A stretch of 64,000 nt of DNA from Pantoea eucrina (GTDB lineage: Bacteria > Pseudomonadota > Gammaproteobacteria > Enterobacterales > Enterobacteriaceae), in assembly GCF_002095385.1 (NCBI RefSeq), contig NZ_MIPP01000001.1, positions 186,001 to 250,000 of the forward strand, given 5' to 3'. Shown here in pieces: positions 57,728-64,000 of the stretch. The stretch's first letter is position 1; each line of letters begins with the position of its first letter. Below the pieces are notes generated by a model that saw only the letters and a program-made list of their open reading frames with translations, was not told where the DNA came from and made no database searches. Made by a program: the position numbers and the translations under genes.

Positions 57728-57746
57728 CGGGCGCAGCAGGCGCCCG
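57728..57746. terminator. Hairpin between convergent guaC and hofC
   Basis: Perfect 7-bp stem CGGGCGC / GCGCCCG with a 5-base loop, 10 bases after the guaC stop. There is no T run on either side, so it may not be an intrinsic terminator. Confidence 0.4.
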
Positions 57747-58946
57747 CTAACGTATTACCTCTCCCAGACCAAATACCGGCAGATACATGGCGATAACCAG
57801 CGTGCCCACGATCGCACCGATCACCAGCATCATCGCCGGTTCAAGCGCAGCAGCCAGTGCCTCCGCCCGGTTTGAGGTTTCCGTTTCATGCCACTCTGCC
57901 AGCCGGGACAGCATGATATCAAGCGCGCCAGCCTCTTCCCCGGCTCCTGTCAGCTGGGCACAGAGCGGCGTAAACAGCGTATGCTGCTGCAGTGCCTGGT
58001 GCAGCGGGGCGCCGGCAGCGATATGCGCCTGCAGCTGTATAATCGCTTCGCGCCACAGGCGCGCCGTCAGCGTCATCTCCACTGTCTGCAGGCTGTGCAG
58101 CAGCGTAAGCCCTGCCTGCTGCGTCAGCTGCAAAATGGCATAAATCTGGCTGAGCTGCGCACCGCGCCAGAGCGGGGCGATCAGCGGCAGGCGCAGGATA
58201 AAATGCTGCAGGCGCCGCTGCCAGCGCGCGGAGCGGCATACAATCTGGCACGCTGCGATGGCGCAGCCGGCAGCGATCAACAGCAGCGGCAGTGCGGTCT
58301 GCTGCATGCCTTCTGACAGCGCGACAACGCCTGCGGTAAAGGCGGGCAGCGGTGCATCAAAGCTGGCATAGACGGCAGTAAACTCCGGCAGCACAAATAA
58401 CAGCATACCGGCACTGACCGCCAGCGCCACCAGCAGGATAAAGAGCGGATAGCGCAGCGCTTTGCCAACCTTCTGGCGTAGCAGGCGCTGCTTTGTCTGC
58501 TGCTGCGCCAGCCGCAGGCAGCAGCTGTCGAGCTGTCCGGTGGTCTCACCGACCTGCATCAGCGCAGAAAAGAGGGGCGGAAAGAGATCGGGCCACGTGC
58601 GCAGCGCCTGCGAAAATGCCTCTCCGGCCAGCACCTGCTGCTGCAGACCCGCGAGCACTACGCGCCAGCCGGCATGCGGATGCCCCTGCGCCAGCAGCAT
58701 CAGGCTTTCAGCCAGCGGTAACCCTGCTTTTAGCAGCGTAGCCAGCTGATGCATCAGCTCAATTTTTTGCTGCCATTTCCAGTCGCGTCGGCGCCAGCAG
58801 CGGCCGCGTTGCCAGCTCACGATCAGCATGCCGCGATCGGCGAGCTGATTCAGCAGCGCGGCCCGATCGCGCAGCAGCGACTCTCCTGCCTGCAGCTCGC
58901 CCATGGTGTCCAGCGCCTGCCAGCGGTAGTGATAGAGTTTAGCCAT
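57747..58946 (-). CDS. hofC: Type IV pilus/type II secretion inner-membrane platform protein HofC (PilC family)
   Basis: 399-residue polytopic membrane protein of the GspF/PilC family that forms the platform under the pilus. Two T2SSF domains are visible, about 65-185 (MHQLATLLKAGLPLAESL) and about 265-390 (ILQLTQQAGLTLLHSLQTVE), with hydrophobic helices near 165, 210 and at the C terminus (MMLVIGAIVGTLVIAMYLPVF). The start overlaps the hofB stop by 8 bases. Confidence 0.93.
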   Translation of the reverse strand: MAKLYHYRWQALDTMGELQAGESLLRDRAALLNQLADRGMLIVSWQRGRCWRRRDWKWQQKIELMHQLATLLKAGLPLAESLMLLAQGHPHAGWRVVLAGLQQQVLAGEAFSQALRTWPDLFPPLFSALMQVGETTGQLDSCCLRLAQQQTKQRLLRQKVGKALRYPLFILLVALAVSAGMLLFVLPEFTAVYASFDAPLPAFTAGVVALSEGMQQTALPLLLIAAGCAIAACQIVCRSARWQRRLQHFILRLPLIAPLWRGAQLSQIYAILQLTQQAGLTLLHSLQTVEMTLTARLWREAIIQLQAHIAAGAPLHQALQQHTLFTPLCAQLTGAGEEAGALDIMLSRLAEWHETETSNRAEALAAALEPAMMLVIGAIVGTLVIAMYLPVFGLGEVIR

Positions 58947-60327
58947 TATCCAGCCCTACCACGCGCTGCATCTCTTCAAACGATGTCTCCCCGCGGCTTA
59001 CCGCTTCAAGACCGGCGCTGAGCAGGGTTTTCATTCCCTGCTCGCTGGCGAGCGTCAGCACATGTTCCAGCGGCATATCTGAAGAGATGGCGTTCTGCAG
59101 CCTGCTGTTAACCGGCAGGATTTCAAACAGCGCAAGGCGCCCATAGTAGCCGGAAAAACAGTGGTCACAGCCCGGCGCTCGCCAGGTCTGCAGGGTGCCG
59201 GGCCAGAGCGTGGCAGGCAGATGAGCGATAGCCTGCGCTGGCTGGCGACAGTGCAGGCAGAGACGACGAACCAGACGCTGTGCAATCACCAGCTGCAGCG
59301 CTGGCCCCAGCAGATAGCCCGGGATCTCCATCTGTCTGAGGCGCGTCAGCGTTTCAGCGGTAGAGTTTGTATGCAGCGTGGAGAGAACCAGGTGGCCGGT
59401 TTGTGCCGCTTTTACCGCAATACTGGCCGTTTCACTGTCGCGGATTTCACCGACCATGATCACATCCGGATCCTGACGCAGCAGGGCACGCAGTACGCGA
59501 TTAAAGTCGAGACCGCTGCGGGGGCGCACCTGAGTCTGATTGATGCCGGTCAGCGGGATCTCTATCGGGTCTTCAACGCTGCAGATATTTTTTTCCGGCA
59601 CGTTCAGTGCGCTGAGGCTGCTGTAGAGCGTAAAGGTTTTGCCGCTGCCGGTCGGGCCGGTCACCAGAATCAATCCCTGCGGTTTAACCAGAGCCTGTTT
59701 CAGCAGACGCAGCTGGGCCAGCGGCATACCGAGTTTATCCAGCGCAATCGCACTGCTTTCACCCTGCAGCAAGCGTACAACGGCTTTTTCGCCGTGGCTG
59801 ACCGGCAGCGTGGCGAGGCGAAAGGCGGCATCGCTGCCGTTTATCTCCTGGGTAAACTGCCCATCCTGCGGCAGACGCCGCTCTGCAATATCAAGCCCGG
59901 CGAGCACCTTCAGCCGCGCCAGCACGGCTGCCGGCTGCACCTCCGGCAAGCGCGGCAGATTATGTAGCACGCCGTCGATGCGCAGCCGGATACGCAATCC
60001 CTGCGGCTGAGGCTCAATATGCACATCTGAAGCGCGTCGCTGTACGGCCTGATGCAAAATCTGGTTTACCGCCTCGGTTGCTGAGGCTGCGCTGCGCTGC
60101 TCAGGCAGCCGCTCATCGGATAGTGACGGGTGCAGCGCCTGCTCCATGCGGGCAGCCGGCCAGCACTCAATCTCTACCTGACGCTGGCAGGCGAACTGCA
60201 GCGCCTCCAGCAGCTGCGGGTGGGGAGAGTCGGTAACGGCTACGCGCAGCCGGGTGTCATCATGCTGCAGCAGCCGCGCCTGATAGCGGGCGCACAGCGC
60301 CAGCAGTGTCGGATCATGCTCAGCCAT
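58939..60327 (-). CDS. hofB: Pilus assembly ATPase HofB (PilB/GspE family)
   Basis: Hexameric ATPase that powers pilus assembly. 462 residues from ATG 60327 (MAEHDPTLLALC), preceded by AAGGA 8 bases upstream and overlapping the ppdD stop by 8 bases. Walker A GPTGSGKT at 224-231, Asp box ICSVEDPIEIP, Walker B LRQDPDVIMVGEIRD, His box HLVLSTLHTNS, and a zinc-type CLHC with CDHC. Confidence 0.94.
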   Translation of the reverse strand: MAEHDPTLLALCARYQARLLQHDDTRLRVAVTDSPHPQLLEALQFACQRQVEIECWPAARMEQALHPSLSDERLPEQRSAASATEAVNQILHQAVQRRASDVHIEPQPQGLRIRLRIDGVLHNLPRLPEVQPAAVLARLKVLAGLDIAERRLPQDGQFTQEINGSDAAFRLATLPVSHGEKAVVRLLQGESSAIALDKLGMPLAQLRLLKQALVKPQGLILVTGPTGSGKTFTLYSSLSALNVPEKNICSVEDPIEIPLTGINQTQVRPRSGLDFNRVLRALLRQDPDVIMVGEIRDSETASIAVKAAQTGHLVLSTLHTNSTAETLTRLRQMEIPGYLLGPALQLVIAQRLVRRLCLHCRQPAQAIAHLPATLWPGTLQTWRAPGCDHCFSGYYGRLALFEILPVNSRLQNAISSDMPLEHVLTLASEQGMKTLLSAGLEAVSRGETSFEEMQRVVGLDNG

Positions 60328-60769
60328 TGGTCTCATCCTTATCTGCAAACCGGAACTGGTTCAGACAGTTATCGCGCAGGCTGCTGCTGCTGCTGGTACA
60401 GCTGCGCTGCCAGTTAAGCATGCCTTCAGCCGTGTTCCAGACGGGCTGCATCTCCACGCTCAGCCCGCTGAGGTTCTCCTGGCCGGTAAGCGCAATCACG
60501 CCACCGGTAACGGTGAGCGAGGCGACATAGCGCGAGCCTCTGGCCGCCGGAATGCCGTGTTCACCAGCCTGACACTGTGCCGGACCGCCGCGCTCAATGG
60601 CGCAGAGTTCCACCGCCGTTTTATAGGGCAACATGGTTTGCAGCATGTCAGTCAGCGCTGCGCGCTGCAGGTAATTTTGATAAGCAGGCAGGCCAATTGC
60701 GCTGAGAATAGCGACGATGCCGATGACGATCATCAGTTCAATCAGGGTAAAACCGCGTTGTCTTTCCAT
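60320..60769 (-). CDS. ppdD: Major type IV prepilin PpdD
   Basis: 149-residue class-IVa prepilin. Short basic leader ending in Gly6, then the processed N terminus FTLIELMIVIGIVAILSAIG with the conserved Glu5 of the mature pilin. Two cysteines near the C terminus (SCTSS and DNCLNQ) can form the D-region disulfide, and another pair lies in ELCAIERGGPAQC. It is the first gene of ppdD-hofB-hofC; the peptidase and other pilus genes are not in this window. Confidence 0.94.
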   Translation of the reverse strand: MERQRGFTLIELMIVIGIVAILSAIGLPAYQNYLQRAALTDMLQTMLPYKTAVELCAIERGGPAQCQAGEHGIPAARGSRYVASLTVTGGVIALTGQENLSGLSVEMQPVWNTAEGMLNWQRSCTSSSSSLRDNCLNQFRFADKDETNG

Positions 60770-61074
60770 AGCAGGGCTCCTTTGTTCTGCAGCGCTACGA
60801 TAAGCAGCACCCGCGGGTGATGAAAGCGTATCGCCTGAAAAACGGAGCGTGCCGCGCAGCCATTTTTAGCGATTGCAGCAAACGACAGTTGCAGTACCGG
60901 GCGGGCTCACAACGCCGGGCAGAACAGGGCCACCGGAAGCGTTATAACGCTGGCCTGTTTTTGCAGCGGCAGCGGCAATGACCGGAGGATGAGAAAGCGC
61001 GCTATCGCACGAAGACGCTAAACCCTGCTCTGAATCGTGATATTCTCGGCCTGATTTTGCTAAGGATGAGAGAG
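60770..61074. other. Short gap between ppdD and ampD (nadC position)
   Basis: E. coli has nadC between ppdD and ampD on the minus strand. Here 305 bases separate the two genes. I see no reading frame or fragment resembling quinolinate phosphoribosyltransferase, only the divergent promoter region of the two genes. Confidence 0.8.
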
Positions 61075-61626
61075 ATGAAACTGGAACAGGGCTGGATCAG
61101 CAGCGCCCGTAAGGTGCCCTCGCCCCACTTTAATGCACGCCCCGATAATGAAGCGCCGTCGCTGCTGGTGATCCACAACATCAGTTTGCCACCGGGCGAA
61201 TTTGGCGGACCGTGGATCGATCGTCTGTTTACCGGCTCGCTGCCTGCCGATGCACACCCCTATTTTGCTGATATCGCGCAGCTGCGCGTGGCAGCGCACT
61301 GCCTGATCCGCCGCGACGGTGAGCTGGTACAGTACGTCTCACTAAACGAGCGCGCCTGGCATGCGGGCGTTTCGGCTTTCAGCGGGCGGGAAAACTGCAA
61401 CGACTTTTCTATTGGTATTGAGCTGGAAGGCACCGACACGCTGCCTTACACCGACGCCCAGTACGCCATGCTGCAGCAGGTCACCGCGCTGCTGCAGCAG
61501 CACTATCCGCTGGCCGCCGATCGTATTACCGGCCATAGCGATATTGCACCCGGGCGTAAAACCGATCCGGGCCCGGCGTTTGACTGGTCACGCTATAAAC
61601 AGGGTACTACTCAGGAGAATACCTGA
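61075..61626 (+). CDS. ampD: 1,6-anhydro-MurNAc-L-alanine amidase AmpD
   Basis: Cytosolic zinc amidase that cleaves anhydromuropeptides during wall recycling and so keeps AmpR-driven beta-lactamase low. 183 residues, as in E. coli, from [10 protein letters not shown] with AAGGA 8 bases upstream. Zinc ligands His34, His154 and Asp164 are present, and the catalytic Glu is in [10 protein letters not shown] near 117. Confidence 0.96.
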   Translation: MKLEQGWISSARKVPSPHFNARPDNEAPSLLVIHNISLPPGEFGGPWIDRLFTGSLPADAHPYFADIAQLRVAAHCLIRRDGELVQYVSLNERAWHAGVSAFSGRENCNDFSIGIELEGTDTLPYTDAQYAMLQQVTALLQQHYPLAADRITGHSDIAPGRKTDPGPAFDWSRYKQGTTQENT

Positions 61627-61642
61627 CACCGCAGGAGCCATT

Positions 61643-62488
61643 ATGACGTTGTTTAGTTTGTTACTTGTTCTGGGATGGGAACGCCTGTTTAAAATGGGCG
61701 AACACTGGCAGCTGGATCACCGGCTGGAGCCGCTGTTCCGTGGCCGGCAGCGCTTTTCGCTGCCGCGCACGCTTCTGATGACCGCAGCAGCCATGCTGCT
61801 GGTGTGGCTGGTGGTCTGGAGTCTGCATGGCCTGCTGTTCGGGCTGCTGCAGCTGCTGTTCTGGATTGTGACCGGACTGCTCTGTATCGGCGCCGGTTCT
61901 GCGCGACAGCATTATCATAACTATCTGCAGGCTGCCAGCCGTGATGATGAGGCGGCGCACCAGGCGATGGCTGCAGAGCTGACGCTCATTCATGGCGTGC
62001 CGGCAAACTGCAGCGAGCGTGAGTTCCTGCGCGAGCTGCAGAATGCGCTTATCTGGATCAACTTCCGTTTCTATCTCGCTCCGCTGTTCTGGTTCGTGGT
62101 CGGAGGGCCGGTGCTGCTGGTGGGGTACGCTTTTCTGCGCGCCTGGCAGAGCTGGCTGGCACGACACGCATCAGATCAGGCACGCGCTGCCTCAGGTGTT
62201 GATGCGCTGCTGCACGTGCTGGACTGGATCCCGGTGCGGCTGGCTGGCGTCGCTTATGCGCTGCTGGGTCACGGCGAGCGCGCGCTGCCCGCCTGGTTTG
62301 CTTCTCTGAGCGACCTCCATCGCGCTCAGTATCAGGTGCTGACCAGCCTGGCGCAGTTCTCGCTGGCGCGCGATCCGCACACGGATAAAGTCGCCACCCC
62401 ACGCGTGGCGGTGGCGCTGGCAAAACGCACTTCGCTGGTGCTGGTGGTGGTGGTGGCGCTCCTGACTATCTACGGCACGCTGGTGTGA
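61643..62488 (+). CDS. ampE: Inner-membrane protein AmpE
   Basis: 281-residue membrane protein (284 in E. coli) encoded in the ampDE operon; its role in beta-lactamase induction is undefined. About four transmembrane helices, with [52 protein letters not shown] (landmark at about 112-153) and [21 protein letters not shown] matching the family. It starts 16 bases after ampD. Its end overlaps the convergent GH43 gene by 19 bases. Confidence 0.95.
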   Translation: MTLFSLLLVLGWERLFKMGEHWQLDHRLEPLFRGRQRFSLPRTLLMTAAAMLLVWLVVWSLHGLLFGLLQLLFWIVTGLLCIGAGSARQHYHNYLQAASRDDEAAHQAMAAELTLIHGVPANCSEREFLRELQNALIWINFRFYLAPLFWFVVGGPVLLVGYAFLRAWQSWLARHASDQARAASGVDALLHVLDWIPVRLAGVAYALLGHGERALPAWFASLSDLHRAQYQVLTSLAQFSLARDPHTDKVATPRVAVALAKRTSLVLVVVVALLTIYGTLV

Positions 62489-63423
62489 TCTGCCGGAGGC
62501 ACGCCAAAATCGGGCGTGCCATCCTCGCGCCAGCTGAAATATTTCAGGCGCGTATGGCGATTGGGATCCCACAGCGGATCGCCCTCAATTTCCGTGTAGT
62601 TGCGGGCGTGATAAACCAGCACGTCGCGTCCCGCTTCATCCGTCGTAAAACTATTGTGTCCCGGCCCGTACTGCTGATTTTCCCAGCTGGTGGTAAACAC
62701 CGGCCGCGCTGACTTCTGCCAGGCGATGCGATCGCGCGGATCGGCCTGCACGTCAATACTCAGCATACCCAGACAGTAGTTTTCATCGGTCGCGCTGGCG
62801 GAGTAGGTCACAAACAGCCGGTTGCCGTGACGGATCGCCGCCGGACCTTCGTTAACGCTGAAGCCGGCACACTCCCACTCATATTCAGGCCGGCTCAGCA
62901 TCACCGGCGTGCCTTTAAGCGTCCAGGGGTTAAGCAGCTCGGCCAGATAAAGATTGGAATTACCGGGAATAGCGGGATCTTTTTGTGCCCAGAGATACCA
63001 GTTTTTACCCTGATGGACGAAATGGGTGGCGTCCAGCGCAAAGCTATCGAACTGCGTTTCGACCCGGCGACAGGGCTGCCAGTAGCCGGTCAGCGGATCG
63101 GCATTATCGCAGACCAGCGCATACATGCGATGCTGAAACAGTCCCTCTTTGATCTCCCGGCTCGGCGCCGCCGCAAAGTAGATGACCCACTGACCATTAA
63201 TGTGGTGCAGCTCGGGCGCCCAGATCAGCTCACTGTATTCACCCTGATCCGGCTTGCGCCAGACGGTAACGGCGGGTGCCTCACGCAGTCCCGCAAGCGT
63301 GCTGGCGTGGCGCAGCTCCAGCCGATCGTATTCCGGTACTGAGGCGATAAAGTAGTAGCCAGCGCCGTGCCGCAGAATAAAGGGATCGGCGCGCTGCGTA
63401 ATAAAAGGGTTAGGCCAGGTCAT
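62470..63423 (-). CDS. Glycoside hydrolase family 43 protein (probable arabinosidase)
   Basis: 317-residue five-bladed beta-propeller of GH43, which cleaves arabinose or xylose residues from plant-wall oligosaccharides. The three expected acidic residues are visible: Asp13 in RADPFIL (base), Asp131 in LDATHFV (modulator) and Glu192 in VNEGPAAI (acid). WAPELHH near 69 is a further family landmark. There is no signal peptide, so it probably acts on imported oligosaccharides. It starts inside the stop codon of the GPH transporter (ATGA overlap), so the two are translated together. Arabinofuranosidase is the likeliest activity, not proved. Confidence 0.88.
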   Translation of the reverse strand: MTWPNPFITQRADPFILRHGAGYYFIASVPEYDRLELRHASTLAGLREAPAVTVWRKPDQGEYSELIWAPELHHINGQWVIYFAAAPSREIKEGLFQHRMYALVCDNADPLTGYWQPCRRVETQFDSFALDATHFVHQGKNWYLWAQKDPAIPGNSNLYLAELLNPWTLKGTPVMLSRPEYEWECAGFSVNEGPAAIRHGNRLFVTYSASATDENYCLGMLSIDVQADPRDRIAWQKSARPVFTTSWENQQYGPGHNSFTTDEAGRDVLVYHARNYTEIEGDPLWDPNRHTRLKYFSWREDGTPDFGVPPADHTSVP

Positions 63424-64000
63424 TTGATCTCTCCGGGTTGAGTGGTTGCGGCCGGGGATGGAGCGGACAAATCGCGAAAGTTAGCGCGGCGCAGCGCCAG
63501 GTCATCCTGAATCGTGCGCATCAGCTTGCGATCCACTTTCATCAGGCGCACTACGCCTGCGGTGATCAGATAGCCGACACCGGGTATTACGGTAAAGAGC
63601 AGCATAATGCCGTTGACGGCGCTGGCGGACTGCTGTTTTGCACCCGCGTCATAGCCGTAAACCGACAGCAAAAAGCCGACCATGGCACCCGCAACCGCCA
63701 GCCCGACCTTGAGAAAAAAGAGATTGCCGGAAAAGCTCATACCGGTAATACGCTTGCCGGTTTTCCACTCGCCATAGTCATCCACATCGGCCATCAGCGA
63801 CCAGTGCAGCGGCGAGGGGATCTGATGCAGAATATTCAGCAGGAAATAGGCCACCACCACCGTGACGGTAGCGTGTGGATCGATCCAGTAAAACCCGCAG
63901 GAGAAGAGCGCCAGGGCGATATTGGTCCAGAAAAAGACCTTCAGCTTGCACCAGCGGTCGGTGAGATATTTTGCCAACGTGCTGCCACCCATCATGCCGA
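63420..64000 (-). CDS. GPH-family sugar:cation symporter, C-terminal part
   Basis: The gene runs off the right edge; about 193 C-terminal residues are seen. They resemble the glycoside-pentoside-hexuronide symporters (YicJ/MelB type): hydrophobic helices near VVVAYFLLNILHQI, the family motif WSLMADVDDYGEWKTGKRITG, then FLKVGLAVAGAMVGFLLSVYGYD and a short cytoplasmic tail. Coupling to the GH43 gene suggests it imports arabino- or xylo-oligosides. The N-terminal half and regulation lie outside the window. Confidence 0.88.
   Translation of the reverse strand, partial: GMMGGSTLAKYLTDRWCKLKVFFWTNIALALFSCGFYWIDPHATVTVVVAYFLLNILHQIPSPLHWSLMADVDDYGEWKTGKRITGMSFSGNLFFLKVGLAVAGAMVGFLLSVYGYDAGAKQQSASAVNGIMLLFTVIPGVGYLITAGVVRLMKVDRKLMRTIQDDLALRRANFRDLSAPSPAATTQPGEIK

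Overview
The window is a stretch of enterobacterial core chromosome. Gene content and order follow the Escherichia coli folA-to-ampE segment almost gene for gene: folA, apaH-apaG-rsmA-pdxA-surA-lptD, djlA, rluA-rapA-polB, the DedA gene, thiBPQ, sgrR/sgrS/setA, leuLABCD, ilvIH, cra, the mraZ-to-lpxC division and cell-wall cluster, secM-secA-mutT, yacG-zapD-coaE, guaC, ppdD-hofBC and ampDE. Protein lengths and residues stay close to E. coli but are diverged enough to exclude Escherichia and its nearest relatives. Composition looks GC-rich by eye. Taken with the accessory genes and the missing loci, my best guess is an Erwiniaceae member (Pantoea, Mixta or Erwinia-like). The genus is inference; order Enterobacterales is solid.

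Layout. 1-2055: an outer-membrane porin (in place of E. coli kefFC), then folA. 2054-8885: the minus-strand stress and outer-membrane set lptD-surA-pdxA-rsmA-apaG-apaH. 9068-16922: djlA, rluA-rapA-polB and a DedA protein, with no araC/araBAD. 16919-20318: thiamine ABC importer thiBPQ behind a TPP riboswitch. 20354-23476: the glucose-phosphate stress module sgrR, sgrS, setA. 23512-28424: leuABCD with leader peptide and attenuator. 28425-29095: a gene-free, partly AT-rich gap where E. coli carries leuO. 29096-32522: ilvIH and cra. 32523-50869: the mra promoter with three MraZ boxes, then mraZ-rsmH-ftsL-ftsI-murE-murF-mraY-murD-ftsW-murG-murC-ddlB-ftsQ-ftsA-ftsZ-lpxC. 51070-54869: secM-secA-mutT. 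54896-60769: yacG-zapD-coaE, guaC, and the type IV pilin genes. 61075-64000: ampD-ampE, then a GH43 glycosidase and a truncated GPH sugar transporter reading inward from the right edge.

Function. The largest block makes lipid II and the septum: MurC, MurE, MurF, MurD and DdlB build UDP-MurNAc-pentapeptide, MraY and MurG make lipid I and II, and FtsW, FtsI, FtsL, FtsQ, FtsA and FtsZ (plus ZapD) place and drive septal synthesis. LpxC, LptD and SurA serve the outer membrane, and SecM tunes SecA. leu and ilvIH make branched-chain amino acids. SgrR/SgrS/SetA handle sugar-phosphate stress.

Most of the window is ordinary, and I found no wholly new multigene system. Points worth a second look: murG and murC each carry one apparent single-base deletion although both are essential, so sequence error is the first hypothesis; SecM keeps the GIRAGP arrest core but has His and Gln where E. 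coli has Phe150 and Ile156; SgrS is short and lacks sgrT; nadC, leuO and araBAD are absent from their usual places; and a possible 13-codon ORF inside an inverted repeat lies between ftsA and ftsZ.
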